From: an uncultured Monoglobus sp.
Lineage (GTDB): Bacteria; Bacillota; Clostridia; Monoglobales; Monoglobaceae
Length of the DNA stretch: 36,711 bases
Direction of reading: 5' to 3'
NCBI GenBank assembly: GCA_947624305.1
Contig: CANQKC010000030.1
Span: 1-36,711, forward strand
Shown here one piece after another: positions 16,847 to 24,773 of this stretch; positions within the stretch are counted from its first letter, which is position 1, and each line of letters begins with the position of its first letter. The notes under the pieces were generated by a model, which was given only the letters and a program-made list of their open reading frames with translations, was not told the origin of the DNA and searched no databases. Both the position numbers and the translations under genes were made by a program.

Positions 16847-17614
16847 TTATATATTAAAAAATCTTATCGCGTTTTCATAGGTTACGCGGCACAGCTCGTC
16901 GAAGCTCACGCCCTTGACCTCGGCGATTTTTTCGGCTATGTGCCGCACATAGCTGCTGTCGTTCCGCTTGCCGCGGTGCGGCTCGGGCGCCATGTACGGG
17001 CTATCGGTCTCGATCATCAGTCTTTCAAGCGGGATCACCTTCAGCGCCTCTATCGCCCTGCGCGCGTTTTTAAACGTGACAACGCCGGTGAACGAGATCA
17101 TAAGTCCCATATTTACCAGAATTTTCGCTGTCTCCGCGCTGCCCGAAAAACAGTGCATTACCGCGTTTGAGACATTTTTTTCTTTTAATATTCTCAAAAC
17201 GTCGCCCTTTGAGTCTCTGTCGTGTATGATCGCGGGCAGACCGAGCTCCCTTGCCATGTCAAGCTGACGCTCAAAGCAGGCGGTCTGCTTTTCCCTCGGC
17301 GCGCAGTCGTCGTAGTGGTAGTCGATCCCGATCTCGCCGATCGCCTTTACCTTCGGCTCGGTCAGCGCGAGCTCCCTTATACGCTCAAAATCCTTGTCGT
17401 CGGCTCCGTCGGCGGACTCGGGGTGAATTCCGACCGCGCAGTATATAAAGTCGTGCGCGTTCGCGATCCCGACCGCTTTTTCGGAGCTTTTAACGTCCGA
17501 GCCGACCTCCATAACATGGGCGACGCCGCTGTTTCGTATATTCTCAATCACGGCCTCGCGGTCGTCGTCGAACCATTCGTCGTCAAGGTGGGCGTGTGTG
17601 TCAAAAAGTTTCAT
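16847..17614 (-). CDS. tatD: TatD-family metal-dependent hydrolase/DNase
   Basis: The 255-aa protein is a TIM-barrel metal hydrolase of the TatD family, members of which act as 3'-5' nucleases in DNA repair and quality control. Visible metal-ligand motifs are FDTHAHLDD (His7, His9), AIGEIGIDYHYD, PAIIHDRDS, MHCFSGS and IETDSPYMAPEPHRGKRN. The full set is intact and the length matches the family. GAGGAACGC precedes the ATG. It is the first gene of the tatD-exoA operon and is divergent from proA. Confidence 0.95.
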   Translation of the reverse strand: MKLFDTHAHLDDEWFDDDREAVIENIRNSGVAHVMEVGSDVKSSEKAVGIANAHDFIYCAVGIHPESADGADDKDFERIRELALTEPKVKAIGEIGIDYHYDDCAPREKQTACFERQLDMARELGLPAIIHDRDSKGDVLRILKEKNVSNAVMHCFSGSAETAKILVNMGLMISFTGVVTFKNARRAIEALKVIPLERLMIETDSPYMAPEPHRGKRNDSSYVRHIAEKIAEVKGVSFDELCRVTYENAIRFFNI

Positions 17615-17645
17615 TCGCGTTCCTCTTTTCGGATAGTAAATTCTT

Positions 17646-17679
17646 CTTGATTATAGCATAAAGTTATGATATAATCAAG
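17646..17679. promoter_or_regulatory. symmetric overlapping bidirectional promoter, tatD/proA
   Basis: Plus strand: TTGATT (17647-17652), 17 bp, TATAAT (17670-17675). Minus strand: TTGATT (17673-17678), 17 bp, TATAAT (17650-17655). Each -35 overlaps the other promoter's -10, and the 34-bp block is a near-perfect palindrome (10-bp outer arms, 5-bp inner arms). Predicted leaders are about 30 nt on both sides. Confidence 0.75.
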
Positions 17680-17713
17680 AAATACCGAGAAAAATTATTT
17701 AGAGGTGATTTGT

Positions 17714-18958
17714 ATGCGTGAACTTAACGAGAAGGGAAAGCTGGCCAAGGCCGCGTCAAGGCGGCTCGCGGCCCTTTCGACGTCTGTCAAGGACAGAGCC
17801 CTGCTTGAGATCGCGGACGCGCTTGAGGAGCGGGCCGATTATATTATCAATGAAAACAAAAAGGATATTGAGGCGGGCAGAAAAAACGGCCTTAAAGAGG
17901 GGCTGATCGACCGCCTGATGCTGAACAGCGAGAGAATTGCGGGCATTGCCGAGGGGCTTCGCCAGATCGCGGCGCTGCCAGACCCGATAGGCGAGGCGGT
18001 GTCCCGCGTGAAGCGCCCCAACGGGCTCAAGATAACAAAGGTGCGCGTGCCGCTCGGCGTTATCGGAATTATTTACGAGGCGCGCCCCAACGTTACCGCC
18101 GACGCGGCGGGGCTTTGCGTAAAGTCGGGCAACGCGGTTATTCTTCGCGGCGGCAAAGAGGCATTTAACTCCAACATGGCGATCGTCAAAGTCATGCAGG
18201 AGGCAGGATACGCAGCGGGGCTGCCCGAGGGCTCGATAAACTTAGTCGAGGACACCACGAGGGAAAGCTCAACCGCGCTGATGCGGCTCAACGAGTATCT
18301 TGATGTGATAATCCCGCGCGGCGGGGCGGGTCTGATCAGGGCGGTCGTTGAGAACGCGACCGTGCCCGCGATCGAGACCGGGACCGGAAACTGCCATGTG
18401 TATGTTGACGAGAGCGCTGATCTTGATATGGCGAAAAATATTGTCATAAACGCCAAGACCCAGCGTCCGTCTGTGTGCAACGCCGAGGAGAAGCTGCTGG
18501 TCCACGAGGCCGCGGCGGGCGAGTTTCTGCCGATCATCCTCAAAGAGCTTGAGGACAGAGGCGTTGAGATCGTCGGCGACGAGCGCTGCAGGGCGCTTTG
18601 GCCGAATGCCGGAGCGGCGGAGGAGGAAGATTGGTACACCGAGTATCTTGATCTCAAGATCGGAGTCAAGGTTGTCGGAAGCGTCGACGAGGCGATCGCG
18701 CATATAAACAAATATAACAGCGGCCACTCCGAGGCGATAATCACCAACAGCTACGCGAACGCGCAAAAGTTCCTTGACGAGGTTGACGCGGCGGCGGTTT
18801 ATGTCAACGCGTCCACCAGATTTACCGACGGGTTTGAGTTCGGCTTCGGCGCGGAGATAGGAATAAGCACGCAAAAGACCCACGCGCGCGGCCCTATGGG
18901 GCTTAAAGAGCTCACGTCCACGAAATATATAATCGAGGGAAACGGACAGATAAGATAA
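17714..18958 (+). CDS. proA: gamma-glutamyl phosphate reductase
   Basis: ProA reduces gamma-glutamyl phosphate with NADPH to glutamate semialdehyde, the second step of proline synthesis from glutamate. The 414-aa sequence has the aldehyde-dehydrogenase-like fold with [17 protein letters not shown], the nucleotide/phosphate region [19 protein letters not shown], the catalytic Cys255 in [10 protein letters not shown], and the C-terminal [13 protein letters not shown] chose the ATG at 17714, 7 nt after AGAGGTGA; a GTG at 17705 lies inside that site. The usual partner proB (glutamate 5-kinase) is not in the window, so it must lie elsewhere or be replaced. It heads a likely operon with the next two genes. 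Confidence 0.97.
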   Translation: MRELNEKGKLAKAASRRLAALSTSVKDRALLEIADALEERADYIINENKKDIEAGRKNGLKEGLIDRLMLNSERIAGIAEGLRQIAALPDPIGEAVSRVKRPNGLKITKVRVPLGVIGIIYEARPNVTADAAGLCVKSGNAVILRGGKEAFNSNMAIVKVMQEAGYAAGLPEGSINLVEDTTRESSTALMRLNEYLDVIIPRGGAGLIRAVVENATVPAIETGTGNCHVYVDESADLDMAKNIVINAKTQRPSVCNAEEKLLVHEAAAGEFLPIILKELEDRGVEIVGDERCRALWPNAGAAEEEDWYTEYLDLKIGVKVVGSVDEAIAHINKYNSGHSEAIITNSYANAQKFLDEVDAAAVYVNASTRFTDGFEFGFGAEIGISTQKTHARGPMGLKELTSTKYIIEGNGQIR

Positions 18959-18985
18959 ATATATTACAGAGCAAGGAGAATAATT

Positions 18986-20260
18986 ATGAGAATTGACACA
19001 AAATGCATCCAGTCGGGCTACGCGCCCAAAAACGGCGAGGCGAGAATTCTGCCGATCTATCAGAGCACGACATTTAAGTATGAGTCGACCGAGCAAATGG
19101 GAAGACTGTTTGACCTGGAGGAGGACGGATATTTTTACACCCGTCTCGCCAACCCGACCAACGACGCGGTGGCGGCCAAGATAGCCGACCTTGAGGGCGG
19201 CGTCGCGGGAATGCTGACGTCCTCGGGCCAGTCCGCCTGCTTTTATTCAATATTCAACATCTGCGAGGCGGGCGACCACTTTGTCTGCTCGACCAGCATA
19301 TACGGCGGAACGTATAACCTGTTTTCGGTAACGATGAAAAAGCTGGGGATCGACGTTACGTTCGTTGATCCCGACGCGCCGGCGGAGGAGATATCGGCGG
19401 CCTTCCGCCCCAACACCAAGGCCCTGTTCGGTGAGACGATAGCCAACCCCGCGCTTGTGGTGCTGGATATTGAAAAATTCGCGAAGGTGGCCCACGACCA
19501 TGGCGTGCCGCTGATAGTTGACAACACGTTCGCGACGCCGATAAACTGCCGCCCGATCGAGTGGGGAGCGGACATTGTGGTCCATTCCACCACAAAGTAT
19601 ATGGATGGGCACGCCACATCCGTGGGCGGCGCGATCGTGGACAGCGGAAACTTTGACTGGGAGGCCCACGCCGACAAGTTCCCGGGCCTTACCACTCCCG
19701 ACGAGTCGTATCACGGAGTGGTTTATACCGAGAGGTTCGGCAAGGCGGCGTATATCACAAAGGCGACCGCCACGCTTATGCGCGACCTCGGCTCGATACC
19801 CTCGCCCCACAACTCGTTTTTGCTCAATCTCGGCCTTGAGACCCTCGCGCTTCGCGTGCGCAAGCACTGCGAGAACGCTCAGAAGGTCGCGGAATTTTTA
19901 AGCAAAAACGACAAGGTCTCGTGGGTCAGCTTCTCTGGCCTTGAGGGCGACAAGTACCATGATCTGGCGAAAAAGTACATGCCGAACGGCTCGTGCGGAG
20001 TTATCTCGTTCGGAGTAAAGGGCGGCAGAGAGAGCGCCGTTAAGTTTATGGACAGCCTGAAGCTCGCCGCGATCGTGACGCATGTCGCCGACGCGAGAAC
20101 CTCGGTCCTGCACCCCGCGAGCCACACGCACCGCCAGATGAATGATGAGGAGCTCAAGGCCGCGGGAGTTACTCCGGATCTTATCCGTTTCTCGGTGGGA
20201 ATTGAGGACGCCGACGATATTATCGAGGATATAGAAAACGCGCTTTGCGCCGCGCAATAA
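18986..20260 (+). CDS. metY: O-acetylhomoserine sulfhydrylase-type PLP enzyme
   Basis: This 424-aa enzyme belongs to the Cys/Met-metabolism PLP family. It shows QSTTFKY, YTRLANPTND, LTSSGQSA, VDNTFATP and the PLP-lysine motif HSTTKYMDGH (Lys204), plus the C-terminal SVGIEDADDIIEDIE. The roughly 425-aa length and the insert around GLTTPDESYHG are typical of O-acetylhomoserine sulfhydrylase (homocysteine from O-acetylhomoserine and sulfide) rather than the shorter cystathionine enzymes or methionine gamma-lyase, although the latter cannot be fully excluded. It follows proA by 27 bases with AAGGAG before the ATG. With cysK at 27578 it indicates direct sulfide assimilation. Confidence 0.88.
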   Translation: MRIDTKCIQSGYAPKNGEARILPIYQSTTFKYESTEQMGRLFDLEEDGYFYTRLANPTNDAVAAKIADLEGGVAGMLTSSGQSACFYSIFNICEAGDHFVCSTSIYGGTYNLFSVTMKKLGIDVTFVDPDAPAEEISAAFRPNTKALFGETIANPALVVLDIEKFAKVAHDHGVPLIVDNTFATPINCRPIEWGADIVVHSTTKYMDGHATSVGGAIVDSGNFDWEAHADKFPGLTTPDESYHGVVYTERFGKAAYITKATATLMRDLGSIPSPHNSFLLNLGLETLALRVRKHCENAQKVAEFLSKNDKVSWVSFSGLEGDKYHDLAKKYMPNGSCGVISFGVKGGRESAVKFMDSLKLAAIVTHVADARTSVLHPASHTHRQMNDEELKAAGVTPDLIRFSVGIEDADDIIEDIENALCAAQ

Positions 20261-20262
20261 GC

Positions 20263-20281
20263 CTTGAAAAATATTTTCAAG
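20263..20281 (+). promoter_or_regulatory. palindrome overlapping the ribosome site of the NYN-LOTUS gene
   Basis: CTTGAAAA-ata-TTTTCAAG forms perfect 8-bp arms just after the metY stop, and its last bases overlap the AAGAGGTGA ribosome site (20279-20287) of the next gene. It could modulate translation or processing of the downstream cistron. It has no U-tract and is not a terminator. Confidence 0.35.
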
Positions 20282-20291
20282 AGGTGATTTC

Positions 20292-21062
20292 ATGGATAAT
20301 TTACAAAGAATAGCGATGCTGATCGACGCGGACAATACCCAGCTCGGCAAGCTTGAGGCGGTGATCCGCGAGGTTTCGACCATGGGCAGGATAGTTGTCA
20401 AGCGCGCCTACGGCAATTGGAAAAAGGATCTTCTCAAAAACTGGGAAGAGGAAATAAAGCGCCTCGCGATCAAGGCGGAGCAGCAGTTTGACTATGTGAC
20501 CGGCAAGAATGCCACCGATATGGCCCTGGTAATCGACGCGATGGAGCTGCTGCATACCAAACTCTATGACGGCTTTGTGCTGGTCTCGAGCGACAGCGAC
20601 TACACGCCGCTTTCGATAAAGCTGCACGAGTCGGGCGTGTTCGTGTTCGGCGTGGGCGAAAAAAAGACGCCGGAGTCGTTCATCAACTCCTGCGACGAGT
20701 TTATATTCCTTGAGAATATCAGCGCCGACCCGGAGACCGATCAAAAGCCCGACAGCGACAAGGCTGCCGACAGCCGGAAGCCCGAGGGCGCGGCTAAGAG
20801 CGGACGGAAGAAGAGGGTCGACGACATTAACGAGATACACAAGCTTTTGAGGATCGCTCACGAGAAATATCAGGACGACGACGGCTATACCAACGTCAGC
20901 TCGGCGGGCACATACATAAAGCGCGTAAAGCCCGACTTTGACGCGAGAACCTACGGCTATATAAAGCTGCCAAAGCTGATCGAGGCGTACCCCTCAAGAT
21001 ACGACATGAAAAAGTACCCCGGAAAGGGCACCGTGAATATCATAGCGTACAGATGCAAATAA
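20292..21062 (+). CDS. NYN (LabA/DUF88-type) nuclease with C-terminal OST-HTH/LOTUS domain
   Basis: The 256-aa protein has an N-terminal NYN PIN-like domain (about 5-140) with conserved acidic positions in MLIDADN (Asp12, Asp14), KNATDMALVIDAM and SSDSDYTPL. A low-complexity Lys/Asp/Ala linker (about 150-175) leads to an OST-HTH/LOTUS RNA-binding domain (about 180-255; SSAGTYIKRVKPDFDARTYG, YPSRYDMKK). This is the common bacterial architecture for a predicted RNase whose RNA target is unknown. It is the third gene of the proA-metY run (31-base gap) and ends in a strong terminator. It is unrelated in detail to the YacP-type NYN domain at 15497 but is the second NYN protein in the window. Confidence 0.9.
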   Translation: MDNLQRIAMLIDADNTQLGKLEAVIREVSTMGRIVVKRAYGNWKKDLLKNWEEEIKRLAIKAEQQFDYVTGKNATDMALVIDAMELLHTKLYDGFVLVSSDSDYTPLSIKLHESGVFVFGVGEKKTPESFINSCDEFIFLENISADPETDQKPDSDKAADSRKPEGAAKSGRKKRVDDINEIHKLLRIAHEKYQDDDGYTNVSSAGTYIKRVKPDFDARTYGYIKLPKLIEAYPSRYDMKKYPGKGTVNIIAYRCK

Positions 21063-21066
21063 AAAC

Positions 21067-21097
21067 AGTCGGTTCGTTTTGCGAACCGACTATTTTT
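21067..21097. terminator. bidirectional terminator
   Basis: AGTCGGTTCG and CGAACCGACT form a 10-bp stem with a 5-nt loop. It is followed by ATTTTTTG on the plus strand (end of the proA-metY-NYN operon) and by GTTTTTATTT on the minus strand (end of the second two-component operon). Confidence 0.88.
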
Positions 21098-21467
21098 TGC
21101 GCATAAGCATTTGCCGCTCCGCGCTGATCTCTTTTATCAGGCGGCTGAGCGTCCAGTTTTTGTTCGTTTCGGTCAGCATGGCTTTGAGGCTTACGTTCAT
21201 TTTGTTTTTGCGCATAAAGTTAAGCATCGCGTCGAGTGATTTTTGATCAAAGCCGCACAGCAGCATGAACTCCTCGCCGAAGTCCTCGCTTACGGTTTCG
21301 GCCTGGTTTTCGTATTGTTCGGGATAGGCGATATAACCGACGTTGTCGCCGAGACGGCCGCTGTCGATTATTTCGGCCGCGATCCCCATAAGCCCCAGAA
21401 CCGGACGCATCTTGTTTATTTTGCTTTCCGACACGTTCAGAAAAATTATTTTTTGTTTCGCTTTCAT
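21090..21467 (-). CDS. DUF3783 domain protein
   Basis: This is a 125-aa protein with the DUF3783 pattern in its second half: EFMLLCGFDQKSLDAMLNF, then SLKAMLTETNKNWTLSRLI. The first half (about 1-60) begins KIIFLNVSES and contains GLMGIAAE. No catalytic motif is evident and the family has no assigned function that I know of. It starts 3 bases after the histidine kinase stop, so it is the third gene of that operon and may be linked to the signalling system. Its end lies inside the bidirectional terminator stem. Confidence 0.8.
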   Translation of the reverse strand: MKAKQKIIFLNVSESKINKMRPVLGLMGIAAEIIDSGRLGDNVGYIAYPEQYENQAETVSEDFGEEFMLLCGFDQKSLDAMLNFMRKNKMNVSLKAMLTETNKNWTLSRLIKEISAERQMLMRKK

Positions 21468-21470
21468 ATT

Positions 21471-22916
21471 CTATTCCTTGTTTTTCTTGTTTTCTTTGCC
21501 CTTGTCGAGGCAGAACGTGAATTTGGCGTATTCGCCCTCGACGCTTTCGACCTTGATATCCTTGCCGTGGGCCGACAGCATGCTCTGCACGATGTACAGC
21601 CCGATGCCCGTGCCCTCTTTGTTTATCGCTCTTGACTTGTCCACCTTGTAAAGACGCTCGAATATAATTTTTTGCTGCTCCTTCGGGATGCCCACGCCGG
21701 TGTTGTGAACCGAGATCTGAACCTCGCTTCCCTTCGGGCGGGTCTCTATCGTGATGGTTCCCTTTTCATAGGTGAACTTTATCGCGTTGTCGATAAGGTT
21801 TGTGAGCACCATTTTTATCTTGTCGGCGTCGGCGCGGACATAGCTCGCGTCCCGGTCAAACAACAGGTTGATCTCAAGGTTTTTCGCGTCGATCTTGCTG
21901 CCGAGGCCGATTATGATAAGCCTTATTGTCTCGTTTATGTCAAAGTCGGTGATCGTCAGATTGAGCTTGTCCGACTGCATTCTCGTGATGTCGAGGAAGG
22001 TGTTGACAAGGCGCGTGAGCCTTGTGACCTCGTCGCGCACGATTTTAAGGTAGGATTGGCTGCGCTCGGGCGGAATGGTTCCGTCAAGCATTCCGTCAAT
22101 AAAGCCGCCGATCGTGGTCATGGGCGTCCTAAGTTCGTGCGACACGTCGGAAATAAAGCTCATGCGCACGTCCTCGGAGCGCTCGATCGTGTCGGCCATG
22201 TCGTTGAAGCTGTCGGCAAGCTCGGTAAGCTCCTCAACGTTCTCGTCAACGCGGTCGATCTCAACGCGCGAGGTCATGTTTCCGCCCGCGAACTCGCGAA
22301 CGCTGCTGCTTACGCGCTTTATCGGGTTGGCGAGCATTTTTGACAGCATGTATGACAATATGAACGATATGATGAAAACCACCAAGGCGGAGAACAGCAC
22401 GATCTTAAACATCTCAAAAAGGTTGCTGCGCCGCTGCGGAACGGGCGTGCTTATAAGCACCGCGCCGAAAACCGACTCGCGCCCGCTGCTGAAAATGGGA
22501 ACCTCAAGGGTGAACATTGTCTCGTTAAAAGCGCCGCTCATGGTGCCCATGACCGAGTTGCGCCTGCCCGAAAGAACCTCGCGCAGCTCCTCGATCGGAA
22601 TATTCTGCTCGCGGCCCGACCAGTAACCGCTGTCGGTCGTGTTCACAAGCGCGGTTCCGTCCGAGTCGATGATTATTATGTGGTTGCCGTTGCTGCGCGA
22701 AAAGCCGGTAAGCACCGACGCGAGGTTCTCCCGCGATATTCCATTGTTGATCAGGCTCACTATCGAGTCGGCGTTTTTGCTCAGGTTCTCCTCGCTCTGC
22801 CGCGATATGAAGTTGTTGATAAGCACCATCTGCAGCGATGCCAGAATGATTATTCCGATAAGCACCGTCGCGAGGTTGGTGAAAAGAACGCGGGAGAATA
22901 TAGTTTTGCCGAACAA
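21471..22916 (-). CDS. HAMP-containing membrane sensor histidine kinase
   Basis: This is a classical two-TM sensor kinase of 481 aa. It shows TM1 at about 8-32, an extracytoplasmic domain (about 33-165, PAS-like), TM2 at about 168-192, HAMP (about 193-245), HisKA with ISDVSHELRTPMTTI (His260), and HATPase with NLIDNAIKF and GTGIGLYIVQSM. All kinase motifs are intact. It starts with TTG at 22916, directly after the response regulator TGA, with GAGGTGG upstream in the regulator's last codons; tight coupling is expected. A lysine-rich tail (KGKENKKNKE) ends the protein. The architecture resembles PhoR/ResE-type kinases but the signal is not identifiable. Confidence 0.94.
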   Translation of the reverse strand: MFGKTIFSRVLFTNLATVLIGIIILASLQMVLINNFISRQSEENLSKNADSIVSLINNGISRENLASVLTGFSRSNGNHIIIIDSDGTALVNTTDSGYWSGREQNIPIEELREVLSGRRNSVMGTMSGAFNETMFTLEVPIFSSGRESVFGAVLISTPVPQRRSNLFEMFKIVLFSALVVFIISFILSYMLSKMLANPIKRVSSSVREFAGGNMTSRVEIDRVDENVEELTELADSFNDMADTIERSEDVRMSFISDVSHELRTPMTTIGGFIDGMLDGTIPPERSQSYLKIVRDEVTRLTRLVNTFLDITRMQSDKLNLTITDFDINETIRLIIIGLGSKIDAKNLEINLLFDRDASYVRADADKIKMVLTNLIDNAIKFTYEKGTITIETRPKGSEVQISVHNTGVGIPKEQQKIIFERLYKVDKSRAINKEGTGIGLYIVQSMLSAHGKDIKVESVEGEYAKFTFCLDKGKENKKNKE

Positions 22917-23612
22917 TCAGACCACCTCGAATTTATATCCGACGCCCCAAACCGTTTTGAGCGACCATGTTCTGTCCTTGCCCTCGAGCTTTTCGCGTAT
23001 TCGCTTGATGTGCACGTCTACCGTTCGCGAGTCGCCGAAGAACTCATAGCCCCATATTTCATCCAGAAGCTGGTCGCGGGTAAACACCTTGTTGGTGTTC
23101 TTGGCGAGGAAATATAAAAGCTCGAACTCCTTGGGCGGCATTTCAACTTTTTTGTCATCGATATAGACTTCGTATGTCGATTGATTTATCTTAAGGCCGT
23201 CAAACACAAGCTCGTCCTCGTTCTGTTTTTCGTCCTCGCTGCCCGCGCTGCGGCGGAGCACCGCGCGTATCCTCGCGATCAGCTCTTTTGGCTCAAACGG
23301 CTTTACCACATAGTCGTCGGCGCCGAGCTCAAGACCCAGAACCTTGTCAAAGGTCTCGCCCTTGGCCGTCAGCATGATTATCGGAACGTTGCTCTGCGCG
23401 CGTATCTCACGGCACACCTGCCAGCCGTCCTTGATCGGCAGCATCACGTCAAGCAGGATAAGATCGGGCTTTTCGGATCCGAACTTTGCCAGCGCCTCCT
23501 GGCCGTCGCCCGCGATCACCGCCTCGAAGCCCTCCTTTTCGATATAGAGCCGAACGAGCTCGCATATATTTTCCTCATCGTCAACAATAAGTATCTTAGT
23601 TTTGGTATCCAT
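22917..23612 (-). CDS. OmpR/PhoB-family response regulator
   Basis: This is a 231-aa regulator with an N-terminal receiver (IVDDEEN, phosphoacceptor in LILLDVMLPIKDG, Lys in YVVKPFEPKEL) and a C-terminal winged helix (YLAKNTNKVFTRDQLLDEIWG, VDVHIKRIREKLE, WGVGYKFEV). It is the first gene of the regulator-kinase-DUF3783 operon. The ATG at 23612 has GAGGTG 6 nt upstream; a GTG at 23621 overlaps that site and is less likely. Targets are unknown. Confidence 0.95.
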   Translation of the reverse strand: MDTKTKILIVDDEENICELVRLYIEKEGFEAVIAGDGQEALAKFGSEKPDLILLDVMLPIKDGWQVCREIRAQSNVPIIMLTAKGETFDKVLGLELGADDYVVKPFEPKELIARIRAVLRRSAGSEDEKQNEDELVFDGLKINQSTYEVYIDDKKVEMPPKEFELLYFLAKNTNKVFTRDQLLDEIWGYEFFGDSRTVDVHIKRIREKLEGKDRTWSLKTVWGVGYKFEVV

Positions 23613-23648
23613 AAACCGCACCTCGCTTTAAATTTTGCTTTAAACATA

Positions 23649-23677
23649 ATTATAACACAGATTTTGATAAATGTCTA
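23649..23677 (-). promoter_or_regulatory. promoter of the second two-component operon
   Basis: On the minus strand, TAGACA (23672-23677), a 17-bp spacer and TATAAT (23649-23654) lie about 35 bases before the regulator start. Confidence 0.7.
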
Positions 23678-23758
23678 AGATATTTTATTAATTTTTATGA
23701 ATAATTTTTGAATAAAATAAAATATTCTGCCGATAATAAATTCAAAGGAGTGTTCAGC

Positions 23759-24019
23759 ATGAGCAGTGCGGCCGTCAACGCGGAAAACCGGCCCGCCGTT
23801 TTGGCGAGAGCGGAGATAAAAACCGACAAAAAGGAAGAGGCGTCATATAACCGCCTTCGGAGCGAGGCGCTTGACGCGCTCTCGGAATATCGGCGCTGTG
23901 TGGAGCTTTTTGACTATGTGAGCGAGGACAAGCTGATCGATGTTTCGATTTACAATATTCAAAGCGCCATGAGCCGATATGAGTATCTTTTGCAAAATTT
24001 AAAAAGAATAAGCCGCTGA
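23759..24019 (+). CDS. small DUF2508-like (YaaL-type) protein
   Basis: This is an 86-aa, charged, helical protein. The second half, LFDYVSEDKLIDVSIYNIQS followed by AMSRYEYLLQNLKR, matches what I remember of Firmicutes DUF2508/YaaL proteins (a run of helix, then a Tyr/Leu-rich helix near the C-terminus). Function is unknown; the family is often found near recombination genes, but here it stands alone. The ATG at 23759 is set by AAAGGAG 8 nt upstream; an earlier in-frame ATG at 23708 lacks a ribosome site. The gene ends in a shared bidirectional terminator with the toxin gene. Confidence 0.65.
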   Translation: MSSAAVNAENRPAVLARAEIKTDKKEEASYNRLRSEALDALSEYRRCVELFDYVSEDKLIDVSIYNIQSAMSRYEYLLQNLKRISR

Positions 24020-24034
24020 GGGCTTATTCTTTTT
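24006..24034. terminator. bidirectional terminator between the DUF2508-like gene and the toxin gene
   Basis: GAATAAGCC (24006-24014) and GGCTTATTC (24021-24029) pair across a 6-nt loop. TTTTTAAT follows on the plus strand and TTTTTAAA on the minus strand. The stem overlaps the stop codon of the plus-strand gene and the toxin stop at 24033. Confidence 0.85.
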
Positions 24035-24287
24035 AATATTGATTGTAGATCTGGCCTCTGTTTCCTATGTCGATAACAAGAACGACATATCTGTCGCTTT
24101 CGACGGTGTAGAGAATTCTGTAATCGCCGACCCTGAGACGGAACATATCCGTGCCTTTCAGCTTTTTTATGTCTGTGCCGAAAGGCAGTTTATATATTGC
24201 CTTGTAGAGCCTGAGCCTTTGAGTTTTATCTTGCTTTTCGAGGAATTTCAAGGCCGCTTTTTCAAACTCAATTTTGTATGTCGGCAT
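24033..24287 (-). CDS. RelE/ParE-family toxin
   Basis: This is an 84-aa basic protein with the RelE/ParE fold pattern: YKIEFEKAALKFLEKQDK at the N-terminus, LPFGTDIKKLKGTDMFRLRV in the middle, then GDYRILYTVESDRYVVLVID and the terminal IGNRGQIYNQY. RelE-type toxins cut mRNA on the ribosome and ParE-type toxins poison gyrase; the RVGDYRILY and NRGQIY motifs favour the RelE side, but this is not decisive. It overlaps the end of the upstream antitoxin gene by 20 bases, the usual type II arrangement. Confidence 0.85.
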   Translation of the reverse strand: MPTYKIEFEKAALKFLEKQDKTQRLRLYKAIYKLPFGTDIKKLKGTDMFRLRVGDYRILYTVESDRYVVLVIDIGNRGQIYNQY

Positions 24288-24519
24288 ATGTCAGTCCATC
24301 CTTTGCAAGTATTTTTTCAAAAGGCATTCTCGTGCCGTCATTGATTTTTTGCGCCTCGTCGATCATTTCCAGATCCCATTCATCAGGTTCGGTTTCCTCA
24401 TAAGCCGTGTCATCCGCGTCCTCGTCGGCGGTTATTCCCTGAATATACGCGATAACATAGCCGAGCTTATAGGGCGGGACCGTGTCAAGCAGCTTGATCG
24501 CTTTTTCTTTTTCGGACAT
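24268..24519 (-). CDS. antitoxin of the RelE-type pair
   Basis: This is an 83-aa acidic protein with a Glu/Asp-rich middle (DEDADDTAYEETEPDEWD) and a C-terminal segment (GTRMPFEKILAKDGLTYADI) likely to wrap the toxin. The N-terminus (KEKAIKLLDTVPPYKLGYVI) does not show a clear DNA-binding motif, so I cannot assign it to RelB, Phd or another class; the call rests on its position and overlap with the toxin. The ATG at 24519 has GAGGTGA upstream; an earlier in-frame ATG at 24606 lies upstream of the promoter and is rejected. Confidence 0.75.
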   Translation of the reverse strand: MSEKEKAIKLLDTVPPYKLGYVIAYIQGITADEDADDTAYEETEPDEWDLEMIDEAQKINDGTRMPFEKILAKDGLTYADIQN

Positions 24520-24549
24520 ATCTGTCACCTCACAGTCTTTGTTTATGCT

Positions 24550-24578
24550 ATTATAACATATCTTGAGCCGGAAATCAA
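24550..24578 (-). promoter_or_regulatory. promoter of the toxin-antitoxin operon
   Basis: Minus-strand TTGATT (24573-24578), 17 bp, TATAAT (24550-24555) with an extended TG one base before the -10. The predicted leader is about 25 nt. Confidence 0.75.
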
Positions 24579-24643
24579 GCGAAAATTTAAAGACCTTATC
24601 TGACATAATAGAAAAATTTCTTTAAAAAAGCTCTAAAAAACTG

Positions 24644-24672
24644 TTGACATACGTTTTTGGTTATGTTAGAAT
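24644..24672 (+). promoter_or_regulatory. strong sigma-A promoter with no adjacent gene
   Basis: TTGACA (24644-24649), a 17-bp spacer and TAGAAT (24667-24672) with an extended TG make one of the best promoters in the window. No ribosome site or ORF follows within 400 bases, but a terminator hairpin lies about 30 bases after the expected start. Confidence 0.75.
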
Positions 24673-24678
24673 ATAGTT

Positions 24679-24767
24679 GGTTGGAATTCGTTGGTTTATT
24701 TTTTATGTATCAAAATACTTATCCGTTTGTTGGGCGGATAGGCTGTTTTGGTACTTTTTTGTTTTTT
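24679..24767 (+). ncRNA. candidate small RNA (promoter to terminator, about 90 nt)
   Basis: The expected transcript has a G/U-rich 5' part with three TTGG words, then a two-level hairpin: GTATCAAAA (24707-24715) with TTTTGGTAC (24746-24754, one G-U pair) and an inner TATCCG (24720-24725) with CGGATA (24735-24740). TTTTTTGTTTTTT (24755-24767) follows, giving an intrinsic terminator. It could be a free sRNA, or an attenuator leader for the secreted-protein gene 400 bases downstream. It matches no RNA family that I recognise. Confidence 0.5.
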
Positions 24768-24773
24768 AGGGCG

